Position numbers and translations under genes: made by a program
From: BQOK01 sp048388525
GTDB taxonomy: Bacteria; Bacillota; Clostridia; Oscillospirales; Ruminococcaceae
NCBI RefSeq assembly: GCF_048388525.1
Contig: NZ_DBGCTQ010000022.1
Location: 1 to 20,478 of the forward strand
DNA: 20,478 bases
Direction of reading: 5' to 3'
Shown here: in pieces, positions 7,998 to 14,488 of the stretch
Position numbering within the stretch: the first letter of the stretch is position 1
How the letters are laid out: each line of letters starts with the position of its first letter
The notes under the pieces: model-generated
The model's database searches: none
Seen by the model: only the letters and a program-made list of their open reading frames with translations
Told to the model about the DNA's origin: nothing

Positions 7998-8795
7998 TCA
8001 CATGTACAGGACGAACTTGTCCTGTTTTTTCTTGAACACAAAAAGCCCCAGCGCCAGCATCACAAGGCTGCACAGCCCGCAGATCCACACCATGTTCCAG
8101 GTGAGCAGCTCCCCGTCCAGCACCACCGCGCGGAACGCGGTGATATACCAATAGATCGGGTTAAACTTGATGAACAGCTCCAGCGCCGCCACCCCAAACT
8201 GCGAGGGGTGGTAAAAGATGGCCGAAAAATACATCAGCACGGTGGTGAACACCTCCCACAGGTGGATCACATCCCGGAAGAACACCGCCAGGGTCGAGAG
8301 CACCAGCCCCACCCCCAGGCTGAAAAAGAACAGGGTCACGATGGGGTACACCGCCAGCAGCACGGTGGCGTGCAGCGGGGTGCCGGTCACGATCATGATG
8401 ATGATCAGCGCAATAAAGCTGAAAAAGTAGTTCACCAGCCCAAAGCAGGTCTTTTCCAGCGGAAAAATGTATTTGGGGATGTACACCTTGCGCAGCAGCA
8501 TGGCGTTTGCCATCACGCTGCCCATGGCCATGGTGGTGGACTCGCGGAAAAAGGTGAACATCAGCTGCCCGATCACCAGGTAGACCGGGAAATTGTCGAT
8601 CCCGCTGCCCCGCCCGCCAAACAGGCCGCCGAACACCACCACCATCACCGCACACATGAGCAGCGGGTTCAAAACGCTCCACGCAACGCCCAGCACGCTG
8701 CGGCGGTACTTGAGCTTGAAGTCCCGGCTGATCAGGTTGTACAACAGGTACCGGTAGCGGAAAAAGTCCTTGAGATACAGGCGTACCGTAGTCAA
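7998..8795 (-). CDS. wzm: polysaccharide ABC exporter, permease subunit (Wzm/TagG type)
   Basis: A 265-residue ABC-2 type membrane protein that forms the channel for glycan export with the Wzt ATPase. It opens with the characteristic cytoplasmic segment LKDFFRYRYLLYNLISRDFKLKYRRSVLGVAWSVLNPLL, written here as features: RYRYLL, RDFKLKYR, SVLG.AWS.LNPLL. About six hydrophobic helices follow. The chosen start is TTG 8795-8793: AAAGGTGG lies nine bases upstream and it begins seven bases after the rfbC stop. A start at TTG 8840 would be possible but overlaps rfbC by 38 bases and has no better ribosome binding site. It is cotranscribed with rfbC and wzt. Confidence 0.9.
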   Translation of the reverse strand: MTTVRLYLKDFFRYRYLLYNLISRDFKLKYRRSVLGVAWSVLNPLLMCAVMVVVFGGLFGGRGSGIDNFPVYLVIGQLMFTFFRESTTMAMGSVMANAMLLRKVYIPKYIFPLEKTCFGLVNYFFSFIALIIIMIVTGTPLHATVLLAVYPIVTLFFFSLGVGLVLSTLAVFFRDVIHLWEVFTTVLMYFSAIFYHPSQFGVAALELFIKFNPIYWYITAFRAVVLDGELLTWNMVWICGLCSLVMLALGLFVFKKKQDKFVLYM

Positions 8796-8802
8796 AGCGG
8801 CG

Positions 8803-9369
8803 TTACCACCTTTCAAAATAATCGAAAGTCTGCTGCGCAAAGGGCAGGTGTTTTGTATCCTTTTCGCTCAAAAGGTATTCGCAGCCGCAGTCCGGCCAGT
8901 CAATCGCCACCGTGGCGTCGTCGTAGGGGATGCCCCCCTCGGCGGTGGGGTCGTAATAATCGGTGCATTTGTAGCAAAACTCGGCCTCGTCGCTCAGCAC
9001 CAAAAAGCCGTGGGCGATGCCTTTCGGCACATAGAATTGCTTTTTGTTCTCCTCGCTCAGGGTCACACCCACCCATTTGCCGAAAGCCGGGCTGTGGGGG
9101 CGGCAGTCCACCGCCACGTCGAACACCTCGCCCTTTGTCACACGCACCAGCTTGCCCTGGGTGTGCCGCGTTTGAAAATGCACCCCCCGCAGCACCCCCC
9201 GCCGGCTTTTGGACTGATTGTCCTGCACAAACTCGTCGGCGATGCCGGCGGCGGCAAACTCCTCTTTCTGAAAGGTTTCCATAAAGTAGCCCCGCGCGTC
9301 GCCGAACACGGTGGGCTCGATCACCAGCACCCCCGGCAGCTCGGTTTCGATAAACTTGAATTTTGCCAT
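8803..9369 (-). CDS. rfbC: dTDP-4-dehydrorhamnose 3,5-epimerase family protein
   Basis: A 188-residue cupin enzyme of the RmlC family, which epimerises C3 and C5 of dTDP-4-keto-6-deoxyglucose to the L-sugar form. Conserved features are RGYFMETF (27-34), FVQDNQS (47-53), the catalytic-histidine segment RGVLRGVHFQ with His64, the aspartate in DVAVD (84-88), GIAHGF (118-122) with His120, and the aromatic FCYKCTDYYDP (131-141). The length of about 185-190 is normal and the active-site residues look complete. The start at 9369 gives a family-typical N-terminus. It lies between the FdtA-like cupin and wzm, 20 bases after the former. With the aminotransferase it suggests an L-configured or mixed aminodeoxysugar pathway, but the final sugar is not determined. 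Confidence 0.93.
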   Translation of the reverse strand: MAKFKFIETELPGVLVIEPTVFGDARGYFMETFQKEEFAAAGIADEFVQDNQSKSRRGVLRGVHFQTRHTQGKLVRVTKGEVFDVAVDCRPHSPAFGKWVGVTLSEENKKQFYVPKGIAHGFLVLSDEAEFCYKCTDYYDPTAEGGIPYDDATVAIDWPDCGCEYLLSEKDTKHLPFAQQTFDYFERW

Positions 9370-9389
9370 TGCTTCCAACGCTCCCTTTT

Positions 9390-9821
9390 TCACTTTTGCT
9401 CCATACAGGTCACGGCAGCCTTGAACTGCGCATAATCCCGCAGATATTCGCCCCCGTCGTAATGCTCGCTGGCCAGCACCAGCAGCACGCTGTCGGGCGA
9501 AAAATCGTACATATCCTTCCACACCATGCTGGGGATGTAAATGCCGGTGTTGGGGGTGTCCAGGCTGTAGACCTGCTCCCGGCCCAGGCCGTCGTCCACC
9601 CGCACCTTGCTGCGGCCCGCCACGTTGATCAGCACAAATTCGCTGCGCCGGTTGGCGTGCTGCCCCCGCACGATGGTGGCGTCGCTGCCATATATATAAA
9701 ACACCCGTCGGATCTCAAAGGGCACGTCCCCGCCGCCCTCCACCACGATCAGGCTGCCCCGCTCGTCGCCCAAATCGCCAAAGCGCAGCATGCGTATCTT
9801 GTCGTAGTTTTTGTTATACAT
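9390..9821 (-). CDS. FdtA/QdtA-like (WxcM C-terminal type) cupin, variant active site
   Basis: A 143-residue single-domain cupin related to the sugar 3,4-ketoisomerases FdtA and QdtA, which act on dTDP-4-keto-6-deoxyglucose ahead of a 3-aminotransferase. Family marks are GDERGSLIVVEG (18-29), PFEIRRVFYIY (34-44), RGQHANRRSEF (52-62), INVAGRSKVRVDDG (65-78) and IPSMVWKDMYDFSPDSVLLVLAS (96-118). Characterised ketoisomerases have two catalytic histidines in RG.HAH; here the second is Asn57, so only His55 remains. It may therefore be a sugar-nucleotide epimerase/isomerase of altered chemistry or a non-catalytic partner. The start codon ATG (9821) is one base after the aminotransferase stop with GGGAG upstream, so translation is probably coupled. 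Confidence 0.8.
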   Translation of the reverse strand: MYNKNYDKIRMLRFGDLGDERGSLIVVEGGGDVPFEIRRVFYIYGSDATIVRGQHANRRSEFVLINVAGRSKVRVDDGLGREQVYSLDTPNTGIYIPSMVWKDMYDFSPDSVLLVLASEHYDGGEYLRDYAQFKAAVTCMEQK

Positions 9822-9822
9822 C

Positions 9823-10920
9823 TCACGGCTCCCAACTGTTGATGGCGTCGATCACCGCGCCCTGCTCGGCGGCGGTCATTCCGTTGTACATGGGCAGGCT
9901 CAGCACCTCGCCCGCGTACCGCTCGGCAATGGGGTAATCGCCCGGCTTTTTGCCAAGGTAGGCATACGCCTGCGAAAGGTGCGGCGGGATGGGGTAATGG
10001 ATGATGGTGCCGATGCCCCGCTCTTTCAAAAAGGCGGCCAGCTCGTCCCGCCTTTCCGCGTGCACCACATACTGGTGCCAGGTGCAGTCGGCGCCGGGTC
10101 GCACCCTGGGCAGGCGCACCCGGGGGTTTTCCAGCTCCGCGGTATAGCGGGCCGCAATGGCCCGGCGCTCGGCGTTGAACTCGTCCAAATGGCGCAGCTT
10201 GACCCGCAGCAGCCCCGCCTGCAATTCGTCCAGGCGCGAGTTTGTGCCCACCACCCGGTTGTGGTAGCGCCGCTCGCTGCCGTAGTTCCGGTACACCCGG
10301 AACCTCTCGGCCAGGTCCGCGTCGCCGGTCACAATGCAGCCCGCGTCGCCAAAAGCGCCGCAGCCCTTGGTGGGGTAAAAGGAAAAGCAGCCCACATCCC
10401 CAAAGGTGCCCACCGTTCTGCCGCGCCAGTGGTTGCCGTGGCTCTGGGCGCAGTCCTCCACCACCCGCAGGCCGTGCCGGCGGGCGATCTCCATCACGCG
10501 GTCCATATCACAGGCCTGGCCGAACAGATGCACCGCCAGGATTGCCTTTGTGCGGGGGGTAACAGCCGCCTCGATTTTTTCTGCGTCAATGTTGTCGTAT
10601 TCGTCCGGCTCCACAAACACCGGGCGCGCGCCGTTCATAGAGATCCCCATCACGCAGGCGATGTAGGCGTTCGAGCACACGATCACCTCGTCGCCCTCGC
10701 CCACGCCCAGCAGCCGGAAGCTGATCCACAAGGCGTCCAGCCCGCTGGCCAGGCCCACGCAGTGCCGCGCGCCGATGTAGGCGGCCCACTCGGCCTCAAA
10801 CGCCTCCACCTCTTTGCCCAGGATGTACCAGCCGCTGCGCAGCACCTCCAGGGCTTTTTCCTCGTATTCCGCCGCGTGCAGGCTGTACTGCCGGTGCAGG
10901 TCGTTGGGCAGGATGTTCAA
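9823..10920 (-). CDS. DegT/DnrJ/EryC1 sugar aminotransferase (FdtB/QdtB-like)
   Basis: A 365-residue PLP-dependent enzyme that transaminates a keto-sugar nucleotide. The PLP lysine is Lys185 in SFYPTKGCGAFGDAG, and the cofactor-binding aspartate is Asp156 in VVEDCAQSHG. The N-terminus (NDLHRQY) and the HQYV, HYPIPPHL and LP(M)YNGMT segments fit the family. The best start is TTG 10920-10918, with AAGGGGG about ten bases before it. It is preferred over the in-frame ATG at 10977 because that ATG coincides with the predicted transcription start of the operon promoter (10983-11011). It is the first gene of the glycan operon. With the FdtA-like cupin next to it, the expected product is a dTDP-3-amino-3,6-dideoxyhexose, though the amino position is inference. 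Confidence 0.9.
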   Translation of the reverse strand: MNILPNDLHRQYSLHAAEYEEKALEVLRSGWYILGKEVEAFEAEWAAYIGARHCVGLASGLDALWISFRLLGVGEGDEVIVCSNAYIACVMGISMNGARPVFVEPDEYDNIDAEKIEAAVTPRTKAILAVHLFGQACDMDRVMEIARRHGLRVVEDCAQSHGNHWRGRTVGTFGDVGCFSFYPTKGCGAFGDAGCIVTGDADLAERFRVYRNYGSERRYHNRVVGTNSRLDELQAGLLRVKLRHLDEFNAERRAIAARYTAELENPRVRLPRVRPGADCTWHQYVVHAERRDELAAFLKERGIGTIIHYPIPPHLSQAYAYLGKKPGDYPIAERYAGEVLSLPMYNGMTAAEQGAVIDAINSWEP

Positions 10921-10982
10921 GCGTTTCGGCCCCCTTTTTCCAATCGGGCAGGCCCGTGGCCACCCGGTATGATCCATCGTAT

Positions 10983-11011
10983 ATTGTACCCTATCAGGCC
11001 CCGATTCGCAA
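10983..11011 (-). promoter_or_regulatory. promoter of the aminosugar/glycan export operon
   Basis: On the minus strand TTGCGA (11011-11006) and TACAAT (10988-10983) are separated by 17 bases. The expected transcription start near 10976 gives a leader of about 55 bases to the TTG start of the aminotransferase gene. This is the only convincing promoter found for the seven-gene run down to 3365. Confidence 0.7.
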
Positions 11012-11090
11012 CCTAAAATCCCCAATTCCGCGTCCGGGGTTGTAACTTTTTTGTAATTTATCGCATTTTGCCGGGCCTTTTCCCCACACA

Positions 11091-11131
11091 AATGCCCCGC
11101 CTGCCGCGTTTTGCCGCGGGGGCGGGGCATT
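11091..11131 (-). terminator. terminator hairpin after the carboxypeptidase gene
   Basis: ATGCCCCGCC (11092-11101) and GGCGGGGCAT (11121-11130) form a ten-pair stem whose inner part can extend through CGCG. On the minus strand it is followed by only a weak T-rich stretch (TTTGTGTG). A second small perfect hairpin (GGCGCA/TGCGCC) lies between it and the stop, at about 11144-11159. Confidence 0.65.
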
Positions 11132-11167
11132 CAAACAAAGCAGGGCGCAGGGCTGCGCCTGTGATTT

Positions 11168-12589
11168 TTACTGGCGGGGGCGCTGGCCTGCGCCCTGGCC
11201 GTAGCCCTGGCTGGGCTTGCCCTTGGCGCGGGGCGTCAGATCCTCGGCGGGCAGGGGCTTGCGGGTGATGATGCTCCAGTCCGCCTCGGTAATGGGCTTT
11301 GTTTTGCCATGCTTAAAGGGCTTCGGCCCGCTGCCGCGGCGCAGCAGCCGCAGCACCAGCACCAGCGCCAGCAGGGCCGCGGCAGCCCCCACGCCCCACC
11401 CAAGGTAACTCTGGCGCGGCGCCAGCGACTTTTGGGGCACATAGGTGCTGGCCTGCAGCACCTCGGGCAGGCCGGTCACCTCCAGCGTTTCGCCCCCCAG
11501 GTCGGTGGGCTGCAAAGGGTTCTCCCGCAGCGAAAAATGCACCCTGGCCGTGAAGGGCCGGCCCAGCACGTACTGCTCGGGCACTGAATAATCCGCGTCC
11601 ACGTCGGCGGCGGTAAAATCGTCGTGCAGCAGCACGCTGGCCCCCACCGCCTTCACGGTCACCTCTCCCAGCGCCCCGCCGCCGCCCACCAGCGGCACCT
11701 GGAACGAGTCCTGCGGGGCGGGCACCTCCACCCGGCGGAAATGTTCAAAGGTATAGTCCAGCAGCGCGCAGGCGTCGCGGTATTTGTCCTCCAGGCGGGG
11801 GCATTTCAGCTCCACCGAAATAATGCGCATGCCCTCCTGCTCGGCATAGTTCACAAAGGTGGTCATGGCCTGATCGTGAAAGCCCATTTTGGAGCCCTTG
11901 GCATAGGTGCGGTAGTAATCGCCCGAAATGCGCATCCAATCGGTGTTGTGGAAGGTACGGGCCTTCTGCAGGTTGGTGGGCTCCATCTCCCAGGGCTCGG
12001 TGCGGCAGAACACCGTTTCAAAGCCAGGCACGGTGAGCGCCCAGCGGGTCAGGGCGGCCATGTCCCGGGCGGTGGTGTAGTGCTCGTCGGCATACAGGCC
12101 GTGGGGGTTCATATAATGGGTATTGGTAAGGCCCAGCTCCGCGGCCTTGGCGTTCATCGCATCCACGCCGCCCTGAATGGTGCCGTCCGCGCCAAAATAT
12201 TCGGCCAGCGCGTTGGCACCGTCGTTGGCGCTCTCGAGCTCGGTGCCGTACAAAACGTCCTCCAGGCGCACCACCTCGCCCGGCAAAAGGGCAATGTGGG
12301 TCGAGCGCGCCTCCAGGTTGTGGGCTACCTCGTAGCTGATGGTGAGCTGGGTGTCCCAGTCGCCCTGGGCCTTTTCACAGGCCAGGGCCAGGGTCATGAT
12401 CTTGGTGATCGAGGCGGGGTAAAGCACCTCGTCGGCATTCTTTTCCAGCAGCACCTGGCCGGTGTCCGCATCCACCACGATATAGGCCTCGCAAAAGGTC
12501 TCGGGCGGCGCGCTCTCGGCCAGGGCGCCGGGCGCAAAAGCAGCGGCGGCCAGGGCCGCCGCGCACAGTGCACAGAGCAGTCTCTTCAC
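11168..12589 (-). CDS. D-alanyl-D-alanine carboxypeptidase-like protein (S11 family), membrane-anchored
   Basis: A 473-residue exported penicillin-binding-protein-type peptidase that trims the terminal D-Ala of peptidoglycan stem peptides. A signal peptide covers residues 1-25 (KR, hydrophobic core, ALA). Motif one SITK is at 60-63 (catalytic Ser60, Lys63) and motif two SAN at 120-122. The third motif, normally KTG, reads KMG at 234-236 in KGSKMGF. A beta-rich C-terminal domain follows, then a membrane helix at about 395-416, then a basic, Gly/Gln-rich tail of about 55 residues. The start is GTG 12589-12587, with GAGAGGG about ten bases upstream; it places the signal peptide at the N-terminus. 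The gene has its own promoter and a terminator. The membrane helix plus cytoplasmic tail is a common DacA-type layout in clostridia but the KMG motif is odd. Confidence 0.9.
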   Translation of the reverse strand: MKRLLCALCAAALAAAAFAPGALAESAPPETFCEAYIVVDADTGQVLLEKNADEVLYPASITKIMTLALACEKAQGDWDTQLTISYEVAHNLEARSTHIALLPGEVVRLEDVLYGTELESANDGANALAEYFGADGTIQGGVDAMNAKAAELGLTNTHYMNPHGLYADEHYTTARDMAALTRWALTVPGFETVFCRTEPWEMEPTNLQKARTFHNTDWMRISGDYYRTYAKGSKMGFHDQAMTTFVNYAEQEGMRIISVELKCPRLEDKYRDACALLDYTFEHFRRVEVPAPQDSFQVPLVGGGGALGEVTVKAVGASVLLHDDFTAADVDADYSVPEQYVLGRPFTARVHFSLRENPLQPTDLGGETLEVTGLPEVLQASTYVPQKSLAPRQSYLGWGVGAAAALLALVLVLRLLRRGSGPKPFKHGKTKPITEADWSIITRKPLPAEDLTPRAKGKPSQGYGQGAGQRPRQ

Positions 12590-12628
12590 GTTGGTTCTTC
12601 CCTCTCGCTTTATCGTATCCCCACGGGC

Positions 12629-12694
12629 GCGCACAAGGGGCCCGGCAAATTCTTTTTTCTATTATACAGGACGAGCACACCGGCGCACAAGGGG
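12629..12694. repeat. 12-bp direct repeat flanking the carboxypeptidase transcription start
   Basis: GCGCACAAGGGG occurs at 12629-12640 and again at 12683-12694 (54 bases apart). The right copy overlaps the predicted -35 box and the left copy lies in the 5' leader. The spacing is about five helical turns, so a repressor or regulator site is possible, but no regulator is known here. Confidence 0.4.
12661..12690 (-). promoter_or_regulatory. promoter of the carboxypeptidase gene
   Basis: On the minus strand a perfect TATAAT (12666-12661) lies 18 bases from a weak TTGTGC box (12690-12685). Transcription would start near 12654, about 65 bases before the GTG start. The -35 box lies inside one copy of a 12-base direct repeat. 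Confidence 0.65.
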
Positions 12695-12737
12695 CGCACA
12701 AAATTTCCACATTTTGCTCAAAATCCAGGGGGAAACA

Positions 12738-12746
12738 TGCTATAAT
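12738..12746 (+). promoter_or_regulatory. extended -10 promoter of the folate cyclo-ligase gene
   Basis: TGCTATAAT at 12738-12746 is a perfect extended -10 element. The nearest TTG-type box (TTGCTC, 12714-12719) is 21 bases away, so -35 recognition is weak. Transcription would start near 12753, 28 bases before the ATG. It is divergent from the carboxypeptidase promoter. Confidence 0.65.
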
Positions 12747-12780
12747 GAAATGGAACATACCGATCAGGAGGCGCCGCCTT

Positions 12781-13353
12781 ATGCAGCAGCCAAGCCTTGC
12801 GCAACAAAAACATACCGCGCGCCTGGAGGCGCGCTCCCGCCTTTTGCCGGTCACGCCCGAGCAGACAAAGTTCTGGGGCTGGCTCATGCTGCAGCACCTC
12901 CAGGCGCTGCCGGTGTGGCGCACCGCCCGTACCGTGATGTGCTACATGAGCTGTGCCAAAGAGCCGGACACCACGGCCCTTCTGCAGGCGGTCCTGGGCA
13001 GCGGGCGCACCCTGTGCCTGCCCCGCCAGCAGGAGGCCCCGGGGCAGATGGAGGCCTTAAAGGTGGCGGCGCTGTTTGCGCTGCAGCCCGGCCCCCACGG
13101 CATTCTGGAGCCCCCCAAGGGCCTTCCCGCCGTGGAGCCGGGGCAGATCGACCTGGTGGTGGCGCCCTGCCTTGCCGCCGCGCCCGGCGGGGTGCGGCTG
13201 GGCCACGGCGGCGGCTATTACGACCGTTTTTTGACCCGGGTGCGCGGCTCCACCGCGGTGTTCTGCCCGGATCTCGCGGTGTTCCCCAGCCTCCCCTGCG
13301 GCCCGCTGGACGTGCCGGTGGATCTTGTCATCACCGAAAAGGGTATAGTGTAA
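12781..13353 (+). CDS. 5-formyltetrahydrofolate cyclo-ligase
   Basis: A 190-residue cytoplasmic enzyme (MTHFS) that uses ATP to convert 5-formyl-THF to 5,10-methenyl-THF, returning this storage folate to the one-carbon pool. The signature RLGHGGGYYDRF is at 139-150, with GILEPP (107-112) and DLVVAPC (124-130) before it and VPVDLVITEKGIV at the C-terminus, all typical. The length is normal (180-200). AGGAGG lies about ten bases before the ATG at 12781; the frame is open further upstream, but that would read through the promoter region. It is monocistronic, convergent with the broken panE, and ends in a shared hairpin terminator. Confidence 0.93.
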   Translation: MQQPSLAQQKHTARLEARSRLLPVTPEQTKFWGWLMLQHLQALPVWRTARTVMCYMSCAKEPDTTALLQAVLGSGRTLCLPRQQEAPGQMEALKVAALFALQPGPHGILEPPKGLPAVEPGQIDLVVAPCLAAAPGGVRLGHGGGYYDRFLTRVRGSTAVFCPDLAVFPSLPCGPLDVPVDLVITEKGIV

Positions 13354-13390
13354 AGTGGGTGAGGCCGTTCCCACGACGCAACAAAATGCA

Positions 13391-13440
13391 GAGCCCCCGG
13401 TGCGGCGGCACAGCCTGCACCGAGGGCTTTCTCTCTATTT
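13391..13440. terminator. bidirectional terminator between cyclo-ligase and panE
   Basis: AGCCCCCGGTGC (from 13392) pairs with GCACCGAGGGCT (to 13428) with a single mismatch around a 13-base loop. On the plus strand TTTCTCTCTATTT follows. On the minus strand the far side has TGCATTTTGTTG, so it can also end panE transcription. Confidence 0.75.
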
Positions 13441-14363
13441 CTTCCACCCGGCCTCCATGGCGCGGATCGCCTGCAAAAACCGGTCGTTCACCGGGGTGGG
13501 CACCCCAGTTTCGCGGCCCAGGCGTGTGATCGTGCCCGCAAACAGCGCCACCTCGGTGGGCCGGCGGGCCAGCGCGTCCTGCCGCATGCTGGGCATGCCC
13601 GCCGGATCAAAGGTGGCCAGCAGGTCCATCCAGCCGTCCACATCCTGCCGGGTCAGGCTCACCCCCTGGGCCGCCGCCACGGCCCGCACCTCCTCCATGG
13701 CGGCCAGCATCGCATCCCGCGCCGGCCCGGGCCGCTGCACCCCGCCGTAACCGGTCTCATACACGGTGGTGGCCTGGTTCACCCCACGTTCAGCATCAGC
13801 TTGCTCCACTGGTGGCGCAGGATGTCGCTCCGCAGCTGGCAGGCGATGCCGCACCCCTCCAGCAGGGCGGCCACCGCCTTCAGCCGCGCCGTTATAGCGC
13901 CGTCCGCCTCGCCCAGCGCCAGCGTCCCCGCGTGGGTGTAGGTGAGCGAAGTTCCCCGGCGCACCGCGTCCATGCCCTGGGCCACGCTGTAAAGCACTTT
14001 TTCCGGCCCAAACGCCGCCGCCAGTTCCCGCTCGCTGGTGATGCCGTTCAGCACAGACAGCAGCACTGTGTTTGGTCCCACCTGGTTTTTGGCGTCCCGG
14101 ATGGCCTCTGCAAGCCCCGTGGCCTTCACTGCAAAGATCACCAGGTCCGCCGGGCCGGTGGCCTCTCCGGGCGCGGTATACGAAAATTCGCACCGCCTGC
14201 CGTTGCCCAGCACCCCCTGCTGCCGGTAGCGTACGGCCCGCTCCGCGCCTGCAATAACCCGCAGCCGGTCCGCCCCCAGCCCCTGCAGCAGTTTTTCGCC
14301 GTATAAAATGCCCAGCGCCCCCAGGCCGATCAGGGCCGCCGTGGGCCGGTTTTCCAAAGCCAT
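13435..14363 (-). pseudogene. panE: 2-dehydropantoate 2-reductase, frameshifted
   Basis: Ketopantoate reductase makes pantoate for coenzyme A from ketopantoate and NADPH. The N-terminal NADP-binding half is read from ATG 14363 (AALIGLGALGILYGE; VIFAVKATGL; SVLNGITSE; HQWSKLMLNVG) and stops at 13779. The C-terminal half continues in another frame from VNQATTVYETGYGG to GWKK at 13435. The two halves join exactly at LNVG/VNQ, where the minus strand has GTGGGGTGAAC (C-run at 13782-13785 on the plus strand). One more G would restore a single frame of about 310 residues, the normal length. So this is a one-base deletion in a short homopolymer: a fresh pseudogene, a phase-variable state, or a sequencing error. 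Both halves look well conserved. GGGCGAG precedes the ATG. Confidence 0.9.
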
Positions 14364-14395
14364 ATTTTTCTCGCCCTTTCGTTTGCGTTTGTTCC

Positions 14396-14401
14396 AGTAT
14401 A
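14396..14401 (-). promoter_or_regulatory. possible -10 box of panE
   Basis: TATACT on the minus strand lies 33 bases before the panE ATG. No good -35 box is present at the right distance (the region is a run of T and A), so the call rests on the -10 box and position alone. Confidence 0.35.
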
Positions 14402-14438
14402 CAGCATTTTATAAAAAAAGAACACCGGCGGCCGGCAC

Positions 14439-14467
14439 TTGCGGTTTTTTTGCCTGTGCCGTATACT
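14439..14467 (+). promoter_or_regulatory. promoter of the zinc alcohol dehydrogenase gene
   Basis: TTGCGG (14439-14444) and TATACT (14462-14467) are separated by 17 bases. The predicted start near 14474 leaves a leader of only about 15 bases, holding the GGGAGG ribosome binding site. Confidence 0.65.
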
Positions 14468-14488
14468 GGGACCCGGGAGGCGATGCCA

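Noticed and set aside
10975..10977. ATG start for the aminotransferase at 10977
   Set aside because: It coincides with the predicted transcription start and has no ribosome binding site; the TTG at 10920 has one and gives the family N-terminus.
13779..13790. Programmed ribosomal frameshift in panE
   Set aside because: There is no slippery heptamer with a downstream structure of known type, and panE is not known to use frameshifting; a one-base loss is simpler.
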